Source of the DNA: Ceratopteris richardii
Taxonomy: Eukaryota; Streptophyta; Polypodiopsida; Polypodiales; Pteridaceae
Direction: 5' to 3'
Length of the DNA: 64,000 nucleotides
Assembly (NCBI GenBank): GCA_020310875.1
Contig: CM035417.1
Span: 108,364,604-108,428,603, forward strand
In this document: positions 1 through 11,127 of the stretch, in pieces
Numbering within the stretch: position 1 is the first letter of the stretch
Layout: every line of letters begins with the position of its first letter
Notes under the pieces: model-generated
Seen by the model: the letters and a program-made list of their open reading frames with translations, nothing else
What the model was told of the DNA's origin: nothing
The model's database searches: none
Translations under genes and position numbers: made by a program

Positions 1-284
1 TAAGTTAGATACATGTGTGAAAAGATCACATACTTATAAAGTAGCATAGAATGCTAACAAGTTTGCTACGAGAAATCCTCAAACTCATGTGAACACACCT
101 TCTTAAACACCTCATCAAATATGCATAAAGCATATACGTACTGTTTCTCTTGTACCTATGCTGAATAGGACTCCTCCTCATATGAACGCCATGGCCTCCA
201 TAAAATTCAAGTAGTACCTATGTGCATAAAGAGAATATGTACCTGAATACTTAACATAAGATGTGATTCTTATGTTAACCACCA

Positions 285-620
285 TCAAATGTCTTTGACG
301 TAGCCCAACATCTTCTTATAGAAGACAATCTTCAACCTGATATCTTCTTGTAGAAGACAATCTTCAAATACACCATGTAGATAGAACCATGCAATGTCTT
401 TGAAGTAGCCCGACATCTTCTTATAGAAGACAATCTTCAACCTAATATCTTCCTGTAGAAGAGAATCTTGAAATACACCATGTAGATGGTCGATCCTCAC
501 CATTAAGCTGCTAATGACCAAGTCTTCTTGCCATGAACAAGAGATAACCTCCTCTCCATGAGCTAGAGTGTGAGCACACCCTTCATCTTCTCCAAGAAGA
601 ATCATTAAGAAGAATTCCAT
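285..620 (-). other. Short ORF with duplicated segment, unassigned
   Basis: An open frame of 111 codons starts at an ATG at 620. I do not recognise the product. Its second half holds two copies of a 35-residue segment (HGVFQDSLLQEDIRLK... and HGVFEDCLLQEDIRLK...), produced by a 105-bp tandem duplication that keeps the frame. There is no clear signal peptide or known domain. A TATATA box lies about 140 bp upstream on the same strand, so this could be the transcribed part of an LTR or a small gene; the repeat-filled surroundings favour an LTR. Low confidence that it is a protein gene. Confidence 0.25.
289..490. repeat. Tandem duplication, about 105-bp unit, two copies
   Basis: Units 289-393 and 394 to about 490 both begin ATGTCTTTGA and contain the same run of CATCTTCTTATAGAAGACAATC words. 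They differ at only a few places, so the duplication is not very old. Within each unit the word GAAGACAATCTTCAA recurs, so there is a shorter periodicity inside. Confidence 0.8.
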
Positions 621-760
621 AGCTGCTCCTCAACATGCTTCAAGTCAACACCATGGCTACCCCATGTGCTAGACAAAACACCAACTCTACTAAGGTCGAA
701 GCTCCAAGCTTGTGTTGAATACTACGTGAAGGATGAATAGAAGTGACCCATGATTGTCCT

Positions 761-766
761 TATATA
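761..766 (-). promoter_or_regulatory. Possible TATA box upstream of the 285-620 ORF
   Basis: On the minus strand the sequence reads AAACTATATAAGGACA, a good plant TATA context, followed about 140 bp later by the first ATG of the ORF. No experimental support; it could equally be the promoter of a retrotransposon LTR. The stretch 770-1060 holds nothing else I can identify. Confidence 0.3.
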
Positions 767-1118
767 GTTTTGTGTAGCCTTGAAAAGCTCATGAATAAAG
801 CATTCCAAAAGCACACGATCGCTACGCGTTTAAGAAAGAAAACTTCGTTATCGTACTTTGATCCATTCGCTAAATCCGTCGGCTTCTTTCCGCGTTCACC
901 TTTTGTTTTAATATGAAAAGCTAAAAAAGATTTGATTGCTGCGCCATTGTTGGACGGCGGAATAGAACTCGCGCCATGCCGTTAGGAGGCTTTGGCCTTA
1001 TCCACAATGCCTAAGTGGTTTTGCTGTTAGGAGGACTAGTAAAATAAACTACTTATGCTATAGTCTCTGCACAAAATGGACCAATAGGAACATTGTTTTC
1101 CAACATTCAACACTAGAC

Positions 1119-1121
<3 letters not shown>

Positions 1122-1175
<54 letters not shown>

Positions 1176-1197
1176 CTGTGTGTGTGTGGGTGTGTGT
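1122..1197. repeat. (AT)n/(GT)n compound microsatellite
   Basis: About 34 bp of alternating AT is followed by about 42 bp of mostly GT. The flank after it (GATGGATAAAATTTT) also follows the arrays at 22.5 kb and, inverted, at 48.2 kb, so all three arrays are passengers of the same repeat (family C). Confidence 0.9.
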
Positions 1198-1270
1198 ATT
1201 TTTGGTGTGTGTTTGTATGGAAAAGAATGAAATTCTCTTCTGATGGATAAAATTTTGAAATATATCTGAC

Positions 1271-1390
1271 ATGGATGGAAGCTATGCAAAGCAACTATAA
1301 CAATTTAATGAATGATAATGCATCGGAGCTCACTAGCACCAAGTGGGATCTAGGAATGCTATCAAGATACATTGATAGCACAAGGACTTT
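1271..1390 (+). pseudogene. Copia C fragment resembling the start of reverse transcriptase
   Basis: The translation around MEAMQSNYNNLMND resembles the segment that opens copia reverse transcriptases (W-x-EAM-x-x-E-Y-x-S-L-x-x-N). It ends after about 40 codons at an inverted LTR. The same fragment, with the same end point, lies at 23196-23383. Non-functional. Confidence 0.5.
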
Positions 1391-1620
1391 TGTTGGAGTT
1401 CGAGGTTTAGAGACACACGTGAACAACACAAGAAGGAGAAGAAGCTTGGAGCACAATACATGATAGTGAATGTATTACCACTAAAATGTACAAAGATAAG
1501 TAACCCATTAGCGTAATAGGCATATATACAATCCAGGGGAAAAAGACCTCCTAAAGAGGGAAGAAAGCGACCCAACGGTCCTAGTATGATCACACACATC
1601 ACTACCTAAGTATATCAACA
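1391..1620 (-). repeat. LTR of copia C, solo-like, 230 bp
   Basis: Read on the minus strand it begins TGTTGATATA after a purine tract (AGGGAGGATT) and ends CTCCAACA, the usual TG...CA ends. It contains TTGTATATATG, a possible TATA region. The LTR at 23384-23613 is also 230 bp and closely similar. The ORF that crosses it (1333-1602) is not a gene. Confidence 0.75.
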
Positions 1621-1632
1621 AATCCTCCCTTG

Positions 1633-1800
1633 AAGTGATGCGGTAAACAAGGAACCAACACTCATGTATAAGGAAGTGCCAAGCTATGTGGAATCAATCC
1701 ACAAAAGGAAGTGAGCCTAAAGCTTTGCAAAAAGTGTCAAATTCTCCCTAGGTAGAGCCTTCGTGAAAAGGTCTGCCATGTTCTCCTACATGGGCACATA
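1633..1800 (-). pseudogene. Copia C RNase H C-terminal fragment
   Basis: The minus strand reads, with stops, the end of a copia RNase H/pol protein (tail of the form YVPxxENxADLFTKALPREK) followed by a short 3' untranslated part that leads into the LTR at 1391-1620. The better-preserved relatives are at 23640-23900 (minus) and 47590-47820 (plus). From 1800 to about 2030 I see no further coding or repeat signal. Confidence 0.6.
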
Positions 1801-2033
1801 TACCAAGTTGATCTCTCCTCTCAAAAAGTTGAACAAAACTACCTTGTCGAGTTCTTCTAAACCTGTAGCAGACTTCGAGACAGCTATCATACTTGTGAAC
1901 CAAAACTTGTATATATCTTTGGCATAAAAAGATGAAATACTGTGCACAAGCACTACAATAGTGGGTTCGAAGGTTTAAATGATCTTAGATCATGATTTCG
2001 GCACCACAAAGTGAAGTTATTATGATCTCAAGA

Positions 2034-3530
2034 AAAAGCATACATCAAAGCCGTCTAGTTCCAAGAACCCCTCAAAAACGTCTCAACAAAGGTCTCTCTG
2101 TTCTAGTGAAGAGCTGCTCATTTCCATAGAAGTCAATGCTCTAGTAACTTCTAGTTCTTCTCAAGAATGTATCTTAGATAGTGGTGCAACATCGCACATG
2201 TGTGAGGATCGGGATTCCTTTGAAGATATTGAAGACAATACTCGAGAGTGCAAATCATTATCAAATGTCTTATTTGTTCTTAATTTGTGCATGAACCTAG
2301 TATCTATCAAGGCCATGAGGATCAGGATAAACAAGTGTTATTTGATAACACCATTTAAGATGATTGACCCTCACACCAAAGACATCATCACACAAGGAGT
2401 AGAGGACAACGGCTTCTACAAACTCTCATGCTTTGCATCTAAGATGTTACTTTCCAGTTTGTGGCATCAATGGCATGGCCATACTTCATATTTACCAAGT
2501 CTTTTCTCATCTCAAATAGTTAGAGGATTGCCACATAGGGCTCTCGTTCTGAAGGAGGCTTCCACAAGAGTTAGGAACTCTTTAGGCCTCGTCCACATGG
2601 ACCTGTGTGGACCAATGAGAATCCCTTTTTTGAATGGTTCACTTTACTTCTTTCTTTTGGTAGATTTGTGGGAAGACGCTATGCATGTGGAAATGGATGC
2701 AATCGAGAACTTAACAAGACATGGAACCTTGTTCCTAAGCCGACGAATAATCAAGTCATAGGCATAAAGTGGCTTTATAAAGTTAGGTATAAATCAGATG
2801 GCACATTAGACAAGTACAAAGCAAGATTAGTAGCCAAAGGATATAAGCAACAAAATGACAATGACTATGAAGAAAGCTTTGCCCCTAGTGCAAGTTTTAG
2901 CACCATAAGAATCATTTTAGCACTAAGTGCACATTTCTAGTGGCCCATCTACCAACTATACGTCAAAAGTGCTTTCCTCAATTGAGATCCTCAAGAAGAA
3001 GTATATGTTGACCAACTTGAAGGTTTCAAGATCAAAGGAAATGAAGATCAAGTCTACAAGCTTCACAAAGCACTTTACGGACTAAAGCAAGCTCTAAGGG
3101 CCTGGTATGAAAAGGTTGACAATTTCTTTGAAGATACAGGATTTCACAAAAGTAGTGCCAATGCAAACTTATACATCTATCATAACGAGTCCTTAGTGGT
3201 CATCATCATCTGCTGTATGACAGATTTTGGACTACTTCACTACTTCTTGGGTATGGACGTTTGGCAAACAAAGGAAGGCATATTCCTATCACTGAGGAAG
3301 TAATGCTCTGATCTTCTTTCCAGATATAACATGGATCAGTGTCGCCTAGTATCTACACCACTTGATATAGAAATCAAGCTCACAGTGGACGATTTAGCAT
3401 CACTTGTGGATGTGCATACTTATTGACAGCTTCTTGGCTCATGTTCATGAAGGCTCTACCTTCAGTTCTGCTCCAATACTTGGTGGACCTCTCCAGAATT
3501 CAGTAGCTCCACAATGAAGCTCCAAAGGGG
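2034..3530 (+). pseudogene. Copia A gag-pol remnant lacking most of integrase
   Basis: In order: a Ser-rich end of Gag; the protease active site (ILDSGATSHM, codons near 2172-2200); the pre-integrase segment with its WH...GH motif (near 2463) and the integrase opening HMDLCGPM; then an abrupt jump into reverse transcriptase ([42 protein letters not shown]) and on through the post-YVDD region (HYFLGMDVW). The zinc knuckle of the pre-integrase, the integrase core and the YVDD box are missing. Several frameshifts and stops. A sister copy on the minus strand (copia B, 54018-55501) has a deletion in the same place. RNase H is largely lost before the LTR. Confidence 0.85.
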
Positions 3531-3531
3531 G

Positions 3532-3700
3532 TGTTGACGACATGATTGCTGCTACGTCATCTAAATTTGTATCCCCATGAGTGCATCTCCATTTTGTATC
3601 TAGGAGGCATCCATTTCAAGTTTATTTCCATTTTGTTGTAGGGTATATGTTTGTTCCAATTACTAGATCAATATTAGACATTTGAGTTTACAATTGACTT
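3532..3700 (+). repeat. Copia A 3' LTR, partial
   Basis: A purine tract (AAAGGGGG) is followed by TGTTGACGACATGATTGC, which also starts the LTR of copia B at 54017 (minus). The far end cannot be placed exactly because homology with the B copy fades near 3700. Confidence 0.65.
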
Positions 3701-4306
3701 GGCACACAAGGGTCACTGGTTCATGGTTCATAGCAACATTCTATAATAAATGACCATTCTTCATTTTTAACTAACTTCGCAGACTCTTTCTTACGATCTA
3801 AGATGTTTGCAACAATCATTCACATGTCCTCCGTGATGGCTCTTATAAAAGGCGTTTATGATAGTTTTTGGTGATGAGATTATTTGAATTCTACTTGCTG
3901 GAAAACCACTTATTCTTAGGTAGTTTCCTATCATCCTTACGCTTTTTCTATGATTGAGTATGATTTTGCCACACTTTTTGTATGTGAGTACAAGTAAGGG
4001 ATTTGGCCTTTCTAGATGAAGAGCTATCTTTACCTTTGCCCTTCTCTTATTCTTGCAAACACACAGAAACTAACACTTCAAATGTGAACGAATTGGGATT
4101 TCCTTTCAAAACAAATGGAAGAGTCGAGGAAAAGCAATAAAAACAATTAGGAAATCCAAAAAGAAAATACTCCACACGGTTGAACTATTCCTTGAAACTT
4201 AATCTAGAACAAGTAGTTACGCGTGGGGAACTTTGAAAGTTTGTTGCTTGATTAGGGAGAAGGTTGCAGTTGATAGTTTTCCTTTAGCGAGATCTCAGAA
4301 GGTTTA
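3701..4306. other. Unassigned AT-rich stretch
   Basis: No credible coding frame, repeat end or RNA gene seen. Low-level resemblance to decayed retrotransposon Gag on the minus strand is too weak to call. Confidence 0.4.
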
Positions 4307-5185
4307 AGCATTAGGGTTTAGTATCTATTTTTAGAGTTTAGGGTTTAGAGTTTAGTGTTTAGGGTTTATGATTAAGGGTTTATTGTTTATGATTTAGGTT
4401 GTAGAACTTAGGGTTAAGGGTTTAGGTTTTAGGGCTTGTGGTTTTAGACTACAGGGTTTAGAAGTTGATGTTTAGGGTTTAGGTTTAGGGATTAGGGTTT
4501 AACGTTTTGGTTTTGGGATTTCAAGTTTAGGGTTAAGGGGTCAGGATTTAGGGTTTTCGAGTTTAGGATTTAAGGTTTAGGGTTTAGGGTTTTGGATTTA
4601 AGGTTTATGAATTAGGATTTAGAATTTAGGATTTAGGATTCAGGGTTTGTGGTTTAGAGTTTAGTCGTTAGGATTTAGGGTTTATATTTTAGGCTTTAAG
4701 ATATAGTGTTAAGGGTTTAGGGTTTAGGGTTTAAAGTTTAGGGTTCTACGCTTAAGGATTTAGTGTTTAGAGTTTAGAGTTTAGGATTTAGGGTTTAGGA
4801 CTTAGGGTTAAGGGTTTAGAGTTAAGAGTTTAGGGTTTAGGGTTTAGGGTTTGGGGTTTAGTATTTAGGGTTTAGGGTTTAGGATTAACAATTTAGGATT
4901 TCAAGTTTAGTGTTAAGGGTTTAAAATTTATGGTTTAGGGTTTAGGGTCGAGGATTTAGGGTTTAGGTTTTAGGGTTTAGGGTTTTGGTTTTAGGGTTTA
5001 AGGGTTTAGGGTTTAGGTCTAGGATTTAGGCTTAGGATTTCAGCTTTAGAGCCCAGGATTTTAGTTTTGAGGTTTTTAGGATCTAGGGTGCAGGGTTTAT
5101 GGTTTAGGGTTTAGGATTTAGGGCTTAGTGTTTATGGTTTAGGGTTTAGGATTTTAGGATTTCGGGTTTAAGGTTTAGGGTCTAG
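4307..5185 (+). repeat. Degenerate telomere-like array 1 (TTTAGGG type)
   Basis: About 0.88 kb of 6-8-base units close to TTTAGGG, with frequent TTTAGGA, TTAAGGG and TTTAGAG variants. It contains irregular words such as GAAGTTGATGTTTAGGG and GGGCTTGTGGTTTTAGA that also occur in arrays 2, 3 and (inverted) 7, so it is a homologue of those arrays. It is interstitial, not a chromosome end, because retrotransposons lie on both sides. Confidence 0.9.
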
Positions 5186-5290
5186 AGAGATAGATAGGTA
5201 GATAAATAGAAAGGTAGGTGAATAGATTGATTCTTAAGTTGAAAGGTGGATAGATAGATGCTACAAAGGATTCCTAGGTTGAAAGGTGGA
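5186..5290 (+). repeat. Short GATA-rich simple repeat with GAAAGGTGGATA duplication
   Basis: GATAGATAGG and AGATAGATG words, and two copies of TTGAAAGGTGGATA (around 5238 and 5279). It forms the edge of the telomere-like array. The following 5290-5404 is AT-rich with nothing identifiable. Confidence 0.6.
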
Positions 5291-5404
5291 TATAGAAATA
5301 ATCTTTCTCCTATATAAATTTTACAAATTCATAGATAAAATCAATACAATATTAGGAATGAAAAAATTTTAAAAGCATGTTAAGAGTAGAAACTTGGTAG
5401 GGAA

Positions 5405-5697
5405 GGCCTTAAGTTTAGAGGAGGAGACTAGTTTCAATATGTCATGATCTGCATAGCCATTATCACCAATGATAAAGTTCAACATAAATGTTAAGGTATT
5501 TTGGTAGTGACATGTGTGAGCATACTTACGACTATCGATGCACTCTTTTCCCTCTCTAGGATGTTTTTTTCCTTTGACTTGTATATATGTTTATAACCCT
5601 AATGGGTCACTTATCTTTGTACAATCACTTTGTAATACATTTAGTATTGTGTGAGCTCCCAAGCTTCTTCCTCTTTCTCATTGTGTTGTCCATGTGC
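5405..5697 (+). repeat. Copia C-like 3' UTR and truncated LTR (left side of element 1 host)
   Basis: Bases 5405-5488 are an internal 3' untranslated segment and 5489-5697 an LTR (starts TGTTAAGGTATTTTGG), both repeated at 12320-12637 on the other side of element 1. The LTR stops at GTGCT, where it is joined to a protease/pre-integrase fragment. Confidence 0.7.
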
Positions 5698-5992
5698 TAG
5701 GGATCAAGAAAAAATTGTTATCAATTTTGGCATTGGCCAAGATCCTCTTAGTTATGAAATTTACTGATGACATATGTACAATTCATGATATCTCGAATGG
5801 CGATATAATTATTGCTCTTGGCATTTTATGTGGTGCGTTGTATAAGCTCATAGACTATGAAAAAAATATGAATGATTCATCATGTGCAGTACATGATTCT
5901 CACGCTATTTGATATGCAAAGCTTTGGCATCCACGCTTTCGTCATCTGAATTTTGCTAGTTTTCTACGACTGCAAAAATCTAAAATGGTGTC
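5694..5992 (+). pseudogene. Copia C-like protease/pre-integrase fragment, split by element 1
   Basis: The frame reads LGIKKKLLSILALAKI (the segment after the protease core) and on to LWHPRFRHLNF, the WH...R-x-x-HLNF pre-integrase motif typical of copia pol. The same fragment lies at 27890-28070. It is interrupted at 5997 by element 1; a plausible continuation with the motif CENGILGK lies at 12213-12290. So the two pieces were one before insertion. Confidence 0.75.
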
Positions 5993-5997
5993 CTATT
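5993..5997. repeat. Target-site duplication of element 1 (left)
   Basis: CTATT immediately before the LTR; the same CTATT follows the right LTR at 12208-12212. Five bases is the usual copia duplication length. Confidence 0.9.
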
Positions 5998-7065
5998 TGT
6001 TGGTGCAATTCAAGCCTTCACAATTTGGCTTGGATTACTTCTAGAAGACACCACTTGAAGGAATGACCATAGGAACTTATGCTTATAAGTTCTTACCATT
6101 TTTACTCCTTGCAAAAGTCTAAAAGACTTGGCATTTCTTATGTACACACCTACTTGATTAGAGTCGTGAAAAAGTTGTTGATTGATTGAGAGAATATCTG
6201 ATTACTTTCTAGGTGAAAGATTCTAGGAGTTTGAATTTGAATTCAAACTTGAAGTTTTAACTCAACTCTATAAAAGATGCAAGTCAAAAGTCACGGGTAG
6301 CTCAGCTCATTCTAGCTCACTTCCCGAGATATCTATCATTTGTATCTGAGTGTGTATGAGTGCTACATTGAAGCCCATACCTCATTACCTCATCTAGCTA
6401 TGGTTATCATGCTAATGAGATTGTACAATTATGTCAATTAATAGATATATTCACATTCATCAACTCTCTGTTCTCTCAGTGTACCACTTCAAGTCTGCCA
6501 ACTTCAAAGAGCCATATCTCCGTGCCTACTTCAACAAATCAAGTGATTCAAAGCTTTGTGGATCCAACTCAAAACATACTACACGCACACAAAGTTTGAA
6601 GCAATTTGGTTCAGCCAATCTCGAGAAATTGTCGTAGAAGTGCTCATTGGTATTTGTCTGCATACTTCCTAAAAAGTCGGGGATGTCCATAAATTTGCTA
6701 AAGTGATTTCTCCTAGTATAGTTTATCATTTTGAATGATTCCACTTGCAAATGGTAGCTTACTAAGCTAATAGAATACCTCTAGAAGGAATCTTGCCAAT
6801 CGTAAGTGTACTGTTAATACTGAGTGAAAGACTGAGCAGGTATCAACACCAAAATAGAAAGTTTTCTAGCTTTGTGATTCACAAACTCATCTGTTTTGAT
6901 CAAGTCATTACTTAAACCTTTTCCAAAGTACATATAGCATTTCTTGGTATCATTTGAAAGCTAAGGGTGTCTACTAATCATATCTGGAGTCACTGAGGGC
7001 TGCTGCAAAGCAGGATTAGCAGCACCTACTTAATCTTCTAGAGGATCCATCCATCTTTCCCAACA
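5998..7065 (+). repeat. Element 1 5' LTR
   Basis: 1068 bp, starts TGTTGGTGCAATTC and ends TCTTTCCCAACA, giving the inverted tips TGTTGG/CCAACA. It contains CTATAAAAGATGC near 6270, the likely TATA box and transcript start region. ORFs inside (6431-6637 plus, 6526-6750 minus) are repeated in the other LTR and show no coding signature. Confidence 0.95.
6269..6277 (+). promoter_or_regulatory. TATA box of element 1 LTR
   Basis: CTATAAAAG within ACTCTATAAAAGATGCAAG; the same word is in the 3' LTR near 11410. Its position about 270 bp into the LTR fits the U3/R border of copia elements. Confidence 0.6.
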
Positions 7066-7066
7066 G

Positions 7067-7078
7067 TGGTATCAGAGC
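7067..7078 (+). other. Primer-binding site, initiator tRNA-Met type
   Basis: TGGTATCAGAGC, one base after the 5' LTR, is complementary to the 3' end of plant initiator tRNA-Met, the standard primer of Ty1/copia reverse transcription. Confidence 0.95.
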
Positions 7079-7090
7079 AAACGAGGTAAC

Positions 7091-8203
7091 ATGGGAGATG
7101 GTTTTCCTTCATTCATTGATAAATTGGACAGGAACAATTATCAAGCTTGGTCTGTGAGGATGAAGACCTATCTACAAGGAAGAGGTCTATTTGGATTCAT
7201 CTCAGGAGATGAGGAATTTCCCTCATTCAAAGCAAGGGGTCTACCCACCAAGGAAGAACAAGAAAGGCTTAATACATGGTGTGCAAAAGATGCATTGGCA
7301 AGGCCTTATCTTCTTAACTCTATATCTGATTTCCTTTTACATCACATCAGGAATTGTAAGACTTCCCAAGAAACTTGGGAAACCTTGTCATCATATTTTT
7401 CATCTAATACAAGGGCCAGGAAGAATCAATTGTGGATTGATACAACCCTTAGGAAGCAACCAAAGCAATCAGTCTCAGAATTTGTGACCAAGATCAAGGA
7501 TGTGGCAGACCAATTAGCAAGCATAGGAGAGGAGATTGAAGAGGAACAAATAGTAAGGCAAGTAACCAATGGACTAAAGGCAGATGATAAGTGGGAAAGC
7601 TTCACCACTCCAATGGATCTTTACATGGATATGCATACCCCAGATCTCACAACTCTAATGGGCCAACTATTCACACATGAAGCAAAGTTCACAAAGGTTG
7701 GAGATACATCTAAAGGTAACACTCCTTCTGCCCTATATACTGATAAAAAGGTTAAAGACAAAGGTAAAAGTAAAAAGCAAGAAGATTAAGGTTCTACCTC
7801 CCAAGCCAACTATGTAGGGAGAGGTAGATCTTCAAGAAGCAGGGGCAGAGGAGGTAAGCAAGGTAGGGGGAGACCCTACAATTCATCACCATGCAATATT
7901 TGTGGATTGTCTAACCACACCACAGATGAGTGCTACAGAAACTACAAAAATCAGAGAGGAAGAGGCTATCAAAGAGGTGGATACTCTCAAGGCAGAGGAA
8001 GGTTCAACCAACACCAAGGCTACAATGGCTACAACAATAACTACAACAACAATTACAACAACAACCATAATGGTAACTACCAAGGAGGATTCAGAAATAG
8101 GAAAGACTACAACAACTACACAGAAGAGCAAGATGACTCCCTATTGATCATGAATATGACTTCCAAGTCAGGTATCAATGATGATCATCTGTTTTATATT
8201 GAC
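7091..8203 (+). pseudogene. gag: Element 1 gag, one nonsense codon
   Basis: The start MGDGFPSFIDKLDRNNYQAW is the conserved N-terminus of copia Gag, followed by the UBN2-type capsid region (TSQETWETLSSYF, KIKDVADQLASIGE). A stop TAA at 7787 replaces a Glu codon present in element 2; the same frame then continues through an Arg/Gly-rich stretch to a CCHC zinc knuckle (CNICGLSNHTTDEC, 7892-7933) and an Asn/Tyr-rich low-complexity segment. Gag packages the element RNA. The frame breaks at the protease deletion near 8204. Overlapping ORFs at 7191, 7426, 7886 and 7902 are shadows. Confidence 0.9.
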
Positions 8204-11095
8204 AGACAGGTGATGATACTAAGCATTCTGTAGTAAAGATTGGAAATATAAAAACTTGTGATGGTAACCAGAACCTATTGAGCAGGGTACTTTATGTACC
8301 AACCATTACCAAAAACTTAATGAGTGTTGGTCAGATTGTGGAGAAAGGTTTGCAGGTCAGGTTTAATCAACATGGAGCATATGTAGAGGACCCAAGACAT
8401 GGATTCAAAAGGATAGCCAAGGGAGAAAACTCAGGTAGATTATTTACTTTTGAGCTAGAAGACACCAAAAACATTGCTTTATACAATTACAAGGATCAAA
8501 CACTTTTAGAATTAGAAATATGGCACAAGAGATTAGGGCACATAGGTGAAAGGACCTTAAAGCAAATGTGCAGGGACCAATGTGTGCTTGGGATACCTAA
8601 TGTATCCAAGACACATGATTTACAAATGTGGTGCTTGTCAGTTTGGTAAGTCTCACAGATTGCCCTACTCAAGGATAGGTTTTATGCATGAAGACTACCT
8701 AGACTTGGTACACACAGATGTTTGGGGACCTAGCAAGGATCCCTCCATTTCACGATCAAGGTACTATGTGTCTTTCATTGATGATTATAGCAGATGGACT
8801 ATGTTATACTTTATGAAGCACAAGGATGAAGTGTTTAATTGTTTCAAAAGATATCTTGCACTAGTTGAAAATCAAACAAGAAGGAACTTGAAGAAGCTAA
8901 GGTCAGATGGAGGAGGTGAATACTTCTCCAATGAGTTTGAGGACTTCTTGCAGGAAAGAGGCATCAAAAGGGAAATAACCACAAGGTACTCACCTGAACA
9001 AAATGGGGTAGCGGAGAGAAGGAATAGAATTATTGTTGAAACAGCTAGGTCCATGCTTAATGAAAAGAAGTTGCCAAATTATCTTTGGGCAGAGAGTGTA
9101 TCTACTGCCACCTATCTCATAAACAGGTTGCCATCAAAGTCACTTGATGGAATGACACCTTATGAAGCTTGGCATGGTAAGAGACCATCATTGGATCATT
9201 GAAAATATTTTGGTTGTATAGAATATGTGCATATTCCCTCACAGGTAAGGGAAAAGCTAGAACCTAAAGCAGAAAAATGTATTTTCATTGGTTATGACTT
9301 GAATCAAAAAGGGTACAGATTCTACAACCCAACCAATAAAGGGTTCAAGGTAAGCAGAGATATCATCTTTGATGAGAATGACTCATGGTATGAGAATAAT
9401 TGCAGGAAGGTTAGTCTACCCTATGATTTGGAAGAGGAGTTTCCAAAACTCTCAAAGGAGGAACCAATCCAGAAGGAAGACTCAAGTTCAGAAGATGATG
9501 ACACAATGAATATTGAAGAATTCAAGGCATGGAAGTCCAAAGGAAAGATGAAGATGAAGCAGCTAGAGGATATTCCAGAATCCTCAACTCAGTCAACTAG
9601 AAGATCTCAGAGAGAAAGAAAAAGACCTATCAGATATGGGTATGATACATCTCTTGTTACTAAGCATTCAATTTATCTTGCAAAGGACTTGTTAAGTGAA
9701 GAACCAGGTTCATATGAAGAGGCAATCACCAAAACAGAATGGAAAGGAGCTATGGATGAAGAAATAGAAGCTCTCAAGGAGAGTGACACATGGGACTTGG
9801 TACCCAAGAAGGACTCTATGAAGGTGATAGGATCCATATGGATCTACAAACTAAAGAGGAACTCTGATGGTACAATCAACAGGTACAAAGCTAGGTTGGT
9901 AGCCAAGGGTTTTGCACAAACCCAAGGCATTGATTATGAGGAGACATTTTCTCCTGTGGCTAAGATGCCAACAATCAGATTATTGGTGAGTGTAGCTGCA
10001 TCCAAAAATTGGAACATGTACCAATTAGATGTCAAGAATGCTTTCTTGAATGGATGGATATCTGAAGAAGTCTACATGTCACAACCACCTGGCTATGAAG
10101 ATCCCAAGAAGGTAAATTATGTTTGTAAATTGAAGAAGGCTCTATATGGATTGAAGCAGGCACCTAGAGCATGGAACCATAGGCTGACAACATACCTCCA
10201 AGACCAAGGTGATGAAGGAGTTCAAGATCAATGACCTTGGATTATTGAAGTACTTTCTAGGACTTGAATTGGTTTATACTAATTCAGGTATATATATCAC
10301 TCAGAAAAAGTATGTACAAGAGACATGTTGAAGAAGTTTAACCTGCAGGATGCTAAAGTCTCAAGTACTCCAATGGAGGTCAACCTAAAGCTAAGTGCTC
10401 ATGAAGGGGATGAAGTCCAAGACATTACAGGATATCAAAGTATGGTAGGTAGTTTGAATTATGCTACCTTGACCAGAATTGACATAGCATATGGAGTTAG
10501 TGTGCTAAGTCAATTAATGCACAAACCAAGGGTACCTCACCTTGAGGCTGCAAAGAAGATCTTGAAGTATCTAAAGGGAACTCAGAACCATGGTTTGTAC
10601 TTTCCTTATACATCAGATATTGACATTAAAGTGTATTCAGATGCAGATTGGGTAGGATGCAAGGATGATAGGAGGAGCACATCAGGATACTTATCTTTTG
10701 CAGGTGATAAACCTATTTCTTGGTCAGCCAAGAAACAACCAACAGTGGCATTGTCATCCACTGAAGCAGAGTATAGAGGGCTAGCCAATGCCACTCAAGA
10801 AGCTATTTGGTTAAAGCTTTTGTATACAGAGCTAGGCCTACACACTAGGCCCCCAATGATCCTTGGAGACAACAGAAGCTCTCTTCACCTTGCAGCTAAT
10901 CCAATATATCATGCTAGAACAAAACACATAGAGGTTCATTACCACTATGTGAGAGAGAAGTTGCTAAGAAAGGACATTCAGTTGACCTATGTGTCTACTA
11001 ATATGCAATGTGCATATTTACTCACCAAAGCTTTGGATGGAAACAAATTATGCAGATTCAAATCCATGATTGGATTGCAGGATGTGATTGAAGAT
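8204..11095 (+). pseudogene. pol: Element 1 pol, lacking protease core and YVDD
   Basis: Compared with element 2, about 79 bp are missing at 8204, removing the protease active site. The pre-integrase (WHKRLGH, near 8521) and integrase follow, with a frameshift near 8610. All three integrase catalytic residues are visible: D in HTDVWGP, D in LRSDGGGEY, E in NGVAERRN. A stop TGA at 9200 replaces a Cys codon. RT runs from [10 protein letters not shown] through [10 protein letters not shown] and [10 protein letters not shown] to KQAPRAWN, then about 137 bp including the YVDD box are missing near 10211. After a 2-bp insertion near 10322, RNase H is readable to 11095 (SDADW, STEAEY, GDN). Confidence 0.92.
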
Positions 11096-11127
11096 TGAAG
11101 ATGAAGACTTAAGCCAAAGTGTTTGGC

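Noticed and set aside
7886..8147. Val-rich (minus) and Thr-rich (plus) ORFs over gag
   Set aside because: Other-frame readings of the Asn/Tyr-rich low-complexity part of gag.
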